Position numbers and translations under genes: made by a program. A stretch of DNA of 64,000 nt from Pirellulales bacterium (GTDB taxonomy: Bacteria; Planctomycetota; Planctomycetia; Pirellulales; JAEUIK01), in contig JAIBBZ010000003.1 in NCBI GenBank assembly GCA_019694435.1, positions 1 through 64,000 on the forward strand. Reading direction: 5' to 3'. Below the pieces are notes generated by a model that did not search any database, was not told where the DNA came from, and was given only the letters and a program-made list of their open reading frames with translations. This document shows, in pieces, positions 52,001-61,000 of the stretch. The number at the start of each line of letters is the position of its first letter. The first letter of the stretch is position 1.

Positions 52001-55000
52001 GAAGCCGCTGGCATTGAGCTTGAACTTGGCCAGTTGGAACGTCGCCAGGCGCGCCTCGTAGACGCGGGCCTTGTAGAACAGCAGGTTGACGTTGACCTCG
52101 GCGCCGAGGAAGGCGTCGACCGTGCCATTGAGCTCGAACAGATCGAGCGGGCTCGTGGCCAGGGTCTTCGCCAGGTAACTGCCGCGCACCTTGCCGTCGG
52201 CCAACCCGGCGCGCTCGCCCTCGTCGACGATGTCGAACCCAACCTTGCCCTGCACGCCGCCTTTGACAAAGCCGCTGGCGATCCCGACGTCGATGCCCAG
52301 GCCCGCGGCGACCGTCGCATTGATGCTCAGCTCGTTCTTCTCGGCGCCCCCCTTGGTCCAGTCGTCGAAATACAGACCGTCGAACACCAGGTAAGCCTTG
52401 TCCGGCGCGTAGTCGGCCTTGGCCCATTCCTCGATGCCGAACGTGTCGAAGCCCATCGACAGATCGGTGCCGACCGTGAAGCTGCCCTGCAGCTTGCCGG
52501 CGAGGGGCCCCCAGATCGAGAAGCTCTTGTCGATGGCGAACGTGAAATTGAAATCCGGAATGTCGTACTTCACCAGGTCGACGTTCTGTTCGCCCATGAT
52601 CAGCGACAGGACCGTCCCCGGCTCGAACAACTTCAGCTCCAGGCCTTCCAGCTGTTTGACCGCGTTGTACTTGTCGCGCAGCGAACCGAAGCGTTGCGCC
52701 TGGGCGGCGACGTTCGTCGCGGTCGTGTTCGGCAGCCGCGCCGTGGCGGGCGGCAGGCTGTTGGTGCGCGGCGCGTTGCGCGTGCGCGAGGCCGCGTTGG
52801 CCGGGTCGTCGCTGGCGGCCAGGAAATCCGTCAGCGAAAAATCGCCGAACGTGAGCAAGGCGCTTTCGCTGGTCAGGCTGCTGGTCAGAAGGTCGATGGC
52901 GCGCGTCAGCTTTGTCAGCTGCTCGGCAAACTTGATGGCCTTGTCGATGCGCTCCGCGTTGGCCGCACCGCCGGTGTTGAGCTTCTTGGCAATCTCGAGC
53001 AAGGAAATGCCCGGCTTGCCGTCGCTTTCGAACTGCCCCGCCAGACCCAAGTATCCCAACAACTTGGTATCGGCATTGAGCGCCTGCACGATCGGCTTGA
53101 TCGGCCGGAGCACTTCATCGGTCGCCTTCAGGATCGGCGCGAGATAGTTCCCCAGGAACGAGCCCAGATCGACGGCCACGGAGTTGAAGTTGACGCTGAA
53201 ACCCGTGTCGCTCGTGTCTTGCGCGTTGCCATAGTTGAACAGCGGCAGATTGACGGCCAGGTCGAACTGGACCGCGGGCAGCGCCGTGTTGCCGTTGATG
53301 CTGGTCTTAGTCTGGAGACCCAGGTTGATGTCGCCCTGGAAGCTATAGGTAAACAGCTCCGCGGCCACTCCCTGGGCGCGGTCGGCCAGGCTGCTGGAAC
53401 GCGAAAACGACGCGGACCGCGGGCTCTTGTTGGCCTCGTTGAACACCCGCAGCTCGTCGAGCGTCAATCGATCTCCGTCGTTGAGCTGTTCGACGATCTT
53501 GCCCGCGGCCACGAGCTTTTGATACTCGTTGACCACGCGCTGCTGCTCGGCCGGGTTGAGCGTTTGCCCGGCGCGCAGCTTTTGAACCTCGGCCACGACA
53601 CCGGAGAAGGCCGTGGGGTCGGCATTGTCGATCGCCAGCACCAGCCGTGCCCGGTCGGTGAAGGCCAATCGCGTGCTTTGCACGGCGACAGGTTCCAGCT
53701 CGCGCCCCTTGACGTCGAGGGTCAGGATCCCGTTGCGATCCAGATCGACAAATCGCTTGCCGTCGACCGTCAGCACGTTGTACAGGTTGCCGTCGAAGGT
53801 GATCGTCTGGAACAAGCCATCCGAGCTCGACACGACGGCCGCCTGCCCCAGCGACACGAATTCCTTCGACTTGCCGGCCTGCGGCTCCCCGGCGTCGCGC
53901 ACGCCGTCGCCGTCGACGTCGAGATAGCGATTGCCGCCGTCGGTAAGCAGGCGAAATTCGCGCGCCGTGGTGATCTGCGACGAGTTGAAGGTCGCGTCGT
54001 TATTGAAGTCGAGAAACTTCCGCCCGTTCGCGTCGGTCGCGAAGACGTCGACCGACAACAAGAACGAGTCGAACCCATAGGACACGAACGCCTCGCCCGA
54101 TTCGAGCTTGCCGCTGCGGTTCGCGTCGTAGTAGGCCAGGCTGGTTCCTTGGACGTATTTGCCCTCGCCGTCCTGCCGGATATCGCCCTCGATGACCAGG
54201 CTCTCGTTCTTGTCGAGCTTCTTGCGCAGCGTGTTGCTGATCTGCTCGCCCGCATCGGCGACGCCGTTCTGGTTGACGTCGAGGAAGTATTCGAGGCTGG
54301 CGCCGGTCCCCTTGCTGAGGATCTTGAGCTCCGCGAAATTCGTCGCGTCGGCGGGCGTGAAGTAGACCTCGCTCGCGTCTTTTTCCTTCGTCGTCAGCGA
54401 AGTCCAGGGGACGTTGAACGGATCGATCTTGCGACGGGCGATGTCGAGCTCGCCGTCGCGATTGGCATCCACATAGACGATCGGCTGGTAGAAGCCATTG
54501 GTCCGCAGCCGATACACGCCCTCTTGCTTGGTCGATTGGGCCTCGTCGAGCGAGTTCTTCTTGGCGCCGACCTGGTTCCAATTGGCCTTGATCGCCGGCG
54601 ACCAGACGGGGTCGCCCGACAACTGCGCGAGCGAGGGGAACGTATCGACCCGGCCCGCGCCGCCGATGTTCGTCCACGGCTCGATCACCGTCAGCGAACT
54701 GGTGACGGGCTGACCGTTGCGCAAGTCGATGCGACCGTCGCCGTTGTTGTCGACGCCGATATTCCAGCCGTAGGATTTCTCGGCCAGCAACCCGTTGCCG
54801 TTGATGTCGAAGAACCGGACGGTGTTGACGTTGTCGAGATCCTTGAGCCGGATCCTCGCCGTGAGATCGAGCTCGGTACGGTTCTGCGCATTGTCGACGA
54901 AGTCCAGTTGCAGGCCGCCGATCGAGCCCTGGCCGGTGAACAAGTTGGCCGGGTTCGTCGCCGTCACGCCGGTGCCGGTCAGAAACAGGCGGGCCCCCAG

Positions 55001-58000
55001 GTCGATGCCCGTCACGCCGGTGTCGAGATAAAAGCCGAACTGTTTGTTCCAGCCGAAGCCGATTACGATGCTCAGCGCCAGGTCGACCTGGGCCTTGCCG
55101 GTCGTGGTAAACCGCAAACCGAGCGCGTCGAGCCCCAAGTCGGCCGACAAATCGAGTTGCGCGACGTGAATCACCTTGTCGAAGGTCATCACGATGTTCA
55201 CGTCGTTGTCCGTGGCTTTGGGCGTCACGACGACGCGATCGAAAGCGCCGCTGCTCACCAGGGGGCTCAGTGCGCTTTCGGCCAGCGATTTGAATTTCGA
55301 AACCGTCAGCTCGTTTTCCGACGACAGCGCCTTCTTCAAGGGGCGCCGGAAATCCTCGAACAGACCCAGGCCGCCGCTGGTCGCCGCCAACGACGCCGCC
55401 GGGCCGGCCACGGCCACGAGCGTGTCGAGCGTGGACGTCACGTTCGTCGTCGCGCCGTTGGCCCCGTTGATGCCCGGCAAATCGCCGATCGACCCCAACA
55501 GCGGTAGCTTCATGCCGTTGAGGCTGTCGTTGAGCATGTCGAGCCCTTCGTCGAGTCCGTCCAGGGTTTCTCCTACGTCGAGCATCGTGTCGAGAATGTG
55601 CACCTCTTGCACCGGGACCTGCAGCGCGTGCCAGCGCGGATCGCTGCTGCTGACCTGGTAGGAGATCAGGTCGCGGTGCCATTCGCCCGGCTCGGCCACG
55701 TCGTCTTCGAGCGCGCGAAGCGTGAGCTTCTGCAGCTCGAACCAGTTGCCCGGCAGGAACGTCAGCGTCGTCGTCGACCGGGACAGCGTGCTGTTCGTGG
55801 GCGCCAACACGACGCTCCGCACCACGCCGTCGAGATTCACGGTGAACGAAAACGCGCCGCTGGCATCGCTCACCAACCGGCTGACCACCAGCCTTTGGAA
55901 CGTGTTCCAGGTGCCTTCGAGCGGGTTCCCCGCGGAATCGACGTCGTTGACGCCGGGAATCGTGAACACGGCCTGCGCGCTGCCGCCGCCGCCATTGCTC
56001 AGGGTCAAGGTCGAAGTCGCCGCGGCGTTGCCGAACGCGACGCTCGAGCGCCGCGCGTCGAACACCGCCGTATACCCTTGATCGGTGAAGTTCAACGAGA
56101 CGAAGATCAGCTCCAACTCGCTCTGCAGTTGCGCCTCGTTCAACACGTAGCTGGTTTGCCCGATCGATCCGGTGCCGGGCACCACGGGATCGACGAACTC
56201 GATGCCGCCCCCCGGCGTCAGCGTGATCTGGACCGGCAGCGAGGGCTCCGCGGTGAGCGAGACCTCGAACGTCACCTCGCCGCCTTCGGCCACGGTCGCA
56301 TAGTTGCGCCGCGTGATGACCTGCACGCCCGGCACGTCGTCGTCGTAGATGGACAACGTGCCCTTGACGCGCGCCGGATCCAGATTGGCTGGGTCGGCGG
56401 CGCTGGTGCCTTGCTTGTCGGGCGCCAGCGGCAAGGTGTACCCGGTTCCCGGCAGCAGCGTGATTTCGATGTCTTCGGATTGCACGCGCCCGGTGAATTC
56501 GTTGCTCCCCCGCGCGACGGCCGCGGCCGCCACGACGGCCTGGTCGCTGGTAATGCTGACCGGCACTGTCCCGGCATATTCCGTGCGCGTTCCGCCGCTC
56601 GGTACCGAGTAGGTCCCCAGCGCCAGGTCGACGTCGACCGCGATCACCAGGCTGAGCACCTGGCCGGGCGCCACCTCGGCCCGGATGATCGTGCCCTGTT
56701 TCAGGCGGAAGGTCGCATCGAGCGGCGCGACGGGGTCGGCGACCGCGGGATTCGCGCCCAGTCGCACCTCGTATCCGGACGCGGTCGCCGTCAGGCCGCG
56801 CAGCACCAGCGGCAAATCCTCGACCAGCTTGTCGTCGACCGGGAGAATGCCGATGTTCGCTTGCACGTCGCCCGGCGCAACGCGCACCCAGCCCATGCCG
56901 GTGGCCGTATCGAAACCGTCGGCCACAACCGTGTAGTCATGCAGCGTCGAACGGTCGCTGCCCTGGGTCGCGCGACCACCGCTCACGCGGAAGTTCACGC
57001 GCAGGCCCGGGTCGCCCGCTTCGGCCGGAGCCGGCGCATTCAACCGCACGGCAAAATAGCTGGGCTGGCTGAACACCTCCGAAGCCGTGGGGCCCGGCAG
57101 CACCTCGGCCACGGGCACGTCGTTGTCCTTGATCGAAATCGCCAAGGGCGCCAGCGCAATCTGCTCATACGCGCGATCGGCGTCGTTGAAGACCAGGTCG
57201 AACAGCGTTTGCGTGCTGGTCAGCCCGGTATCGGCCAGCCGCAAGTAGTATTCGCCCTGGGCCAGGCCGTTGAGCGCGAGGGTCGTGTAGGCCCTGGCGG
57301 TGATGAAGCCGTTGTTGCTGACGGCGCCGGTCACGACGCCGGCGGCCACGAAGGTCGTGCCGTCGCTCTTATACAACGTCAGCTCGGGGAGATCGGTGGT
57401 GTTATCTCCGGTAGTCAGCAACTGAATCTGCGTGAGCTGCGTGCCGACCTTGTCGAGCGTGAACCGGAACCACCGTGGGCCTGCGAGCGACGGGTCGGCG
57501 TTGCCGACGGGCGGCAGCGTCAGATTCTTCCAGCGCAACCCGCCGGCGACGCTGCCCAGGTCATAGGCCAGGGCCGCGGTCGACGTATCGACCACGGGAG
57601 GCCCGTTGAACACCTGGCCCGTCTCGATGGCGAAGCTCAGCCGGCTGTCGTGGAAATATTCGACGACGCCGTCATCGACGGCCGACACCTGGACCAGTTG
57701 CGGCACGTTCCAATTGGTCGCCGTGAAGGTCAACGTGGCGGGGCCGCCGGCGCGCTGCCCGTTGACTTGCACCTGGTCGTTGGCCGGCGTCATCACCACG
57801 CGGACCTGCCCCAGCGGTTGCGACTGGAGCGCTACGCTGAACACATTGGTCCGGCCGTCGACCGTGGTGCGCGGTCCGGTCACGGTCACGCCTAGCGTGT
57901 CGTTGTCGACGTTCACGGCGTTGAATGCGCGCGACGGCAAGGCCCGGTAGGCTTCGTCATCGCTCGAGACGCTGGCGATCAATCGGTACGGCACCCATTT

Positions 58001-61000
58001 GCGCGTGGTCGCCGTCTCGCGCGACTCGTCGATCTGATTGTCGACGCCCTTGAGCCAGAAGTTACGCGCTACGTTCCAGTTGTCCGGCGTAAAGACGACT
58101 TTGATCTTTTCTTCGCCGGGCTTGGCCAGATCGAGATAGACGAGCCCGTTGGTCGCGTCCGACGTGGCCAGCCAGACGGTAACGTCGGACTTGGGCCGGG
58201 TGCGCAATTGCACCGTGAACGGCACAGCGGGGCCCGCCGCGACTTCGTAGGTGTACGCCGTCGACGAGTCGGCCGAACCGCTGGGCCCGTTGACCGTGAG
58301 CGCGGCGACGTTGACGTCGAAGATCGGCAACTGAACGCTCGAGACGCCGCCCACCTGCGCTGCCGGTCGATAGCCGGGCCGGTCGACGATCGTCGCTTCG
58401 GCCACCAGGGGCGTAAACGTCGGCGAGTCCTGGGTGTTGTTGTCGATGAACGTGGCCCGGATGATGGCCGACGTCTGCCCCGCGGGAATCCGCACTTCCT
58501 GCGGGCTGGGGCCGCCCGTGTCGATCGTGAAATTCGTGCCGTAAACGGCCGTGCCGCGCTGGTAATCGAGCCCGACGACCAGGTCGTAGCTCAACGCGCT
58601 CGCCAGCGTGACGCGGTACGCGTCGAAAGTCTGGCCCTCGGGGCGGGCCGAAGTGGGAATCGCCTGCAACGACACGATCGGCGCCGACGGTTCGTCGTTC
58701 GTGTTCACCGTGCCCGGCGTGACGAAGTTGCCGCGATCGAGGTTGATCACGTTGAAACGCAGTACCCGGCCCTGGTAATTCGGGTCCGCGCTGCTGGCGG
58801 TCGCGGTGAGCGTGTAGTTGATATCGCCGTCGACCGTCGCGTCGTCCAAGGGAATCACGCGCACCAACTGAAACTGCTGCCAGTTGTCGGGCGTAAATAC
58901 CAGGCTGGTCACCGCCAGTTGCCCCTCGGTCAGATCGCCGCTGGCCAATTGCAGCGTGACCGGCGCCGTGGGCTGCGAGTCGAGCCGCAGTGCCACCTGG
59001 TTGACGTCGATCTGCTTCGCTCGTTGCCCGATCTCGCCAAAGATCAAATCATACTTGTTGCGAGCGCTGTTATTCTGTGCGCTGACTTCGATCGTGTAGT
59101 CCCCGTCGGACCAGCCGGTCAGCGAAATCGTCTCCTGGTTGGCATCGGTCCATTGCGTGGCGAGCAAGGTCGTGCCGGCATAGAACCGCAGGCCGAGATT
59201 GCCGTCGGTCGGCACGTTCGACATCGTGATCGAGCCGGGCCTGCCGCTGCTAGTGTCGAGCGTGAACCGGTAGAAGTCCACGTCGCCGGACAGGATCGAC
59301 AAATCGTTGATGCGCGTGCCCGGCTGGGCCACGCCCAGGTAGGTCGGGGTGATGACCGTCTCGTTCGCTTCCGGCTCGCTGGGATTGACGAGCGTGCGGA
59401 ACTTGAGCGTGTAAGGCGCGGCCAGCACCCCGGCGGCCGGACCGCGCACACGCACGAAATACTGACCATCGGCCAGGCTGCGCAGATCGTGATACTGGTT
59501 TTCCGTCGCACTGGCGCGCGTCACCAGGACGTTGCCGCTCGCATCGAGGATGTCGAACCCCAAGAGCTTTGTCGGGTCGAACGTCGGCATGCGATAGAGC
59601 ACAGCCAAGTGATCGGGGCGTCCCAGCGCGCTATCGAGCCGGAACGAGTAGTAATCCTGGTCCGCACTATCGTCGATCCGCTGCGAGGCGACCGTGCTGT
59701 CGTCGAACACCGTGCCGAGCGCGTAGGCCGTGGCCAGCGTGTTGTTCGGCTCGGTGGCAGGCACCGGCGCAGGCACGGTTTCGGCCGTGACGAGCGGAGC
59801 ATACGTCGACGAATACGTTGTGACGAGCGAACTCGTCGTGATCGCGTAGGGCGCCGTCGGCGCACTGGTCATCACGACTTCGTAGTCGTAGGCCACGCCA
59901 ACGGCGCCGCCGGGATTGGACAAAATGCTCGATAAGCTCGGGGCCGCCGACAGGATCAGTTGGTACGTACCCGCCGGCAGGCCACCCAGCGACCACTCGA
60001 AGGTGGTGTCGCCGGTGATCGTCGGTGACAAGGGCGCCGCCAGGCTGCCGCCGGTGATGCGGGTACCGGTTCCGGTCGTCGTGGCAAACATCGTCGCCAG
60101 GTTGACGACGTTCACGGCGTCGCCGCCCGATTGCACCGTGCGCACCTGCCGCAATCCGGCGGTGGCGCTCGGCAGCAGCGTGACGCGAATGCGGGCCGAC
60201 GCATCGGCCACCGTGGGCAGTGTGAATTGAATCGTATCGCGGTCGAAAGTCCCGTTGTAATACGATGCCAGGCCGCCGGTGTACGTGAAGCCGGGCACGT
60301 CATAGGTGCCCGCGCGATCGATCAGCGGTCCCGCCGAATCGCCGGCGTTGTAGCGCGTGGCGGGGTCCTCGTTGAAGATATAGCCGGGTCGTGAGAGCGA
60401 TTTGGCCGCGGGCACGTCGACGAACGACGGATTGGCGATCGAGATTCCGGCGACGTCGTCGTCCAAGATCTGCAGCGTGGCTTGCGATTGCGCGCCCACC
60501 GTGTAGGCCAGGCTGTTCGACAGCCGCACGGTGACCGTCTCGTTGCCCTCGACGCGCGGATCGTCGATGGGCAATACGGCCAGCTCGGCGCGAATCTCGC
60601 CCGCCTCGACGTGCACGACGCCCGAGAGCGTCCGGTAGTCGGCGCCGGCGGTGGCAATCGCGCCGCCGGCCGCCGCGATCACCGTGTAGAAGACGTCCAG
60701 CCCGCCCTCGGGTGCCGCCGTATTGAGCAGCACCTGAATGGTGCCGGCCTGATCGTCCTGTTCGGCCACGTTGCGCGCGGTCTTCACACTGACCGTGGGG
60801 GTGATCGCCGCCAGGTCGGTCAGGTTGCCTTCGCCCACGTCGGCGCGGGTCGGCGTGACCAGTGTGTACGGAATCGAAAGCGGTTGGGGCACATAGTTCG
60901 TGCCGGTATATCCCAGGCCGGAAATGGTGAAGGTGCCGTCACGCGTCACGCCCGACAGTGTGACCTGCTGCGGCACATCCCAGTTGTCCGGCGTAAAGAA

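Noticed and set aside
52034..55507. Very long plus-strand open frame (about 1,150 codons) inside the giant gene
   Set aside because: It is the antisense shadow of the giant gene. In high-GC DNA the reverse frame stays open; its translation is rich in Arg, Gln and His without domains, while the minus strand shows recognisable domains throughout.
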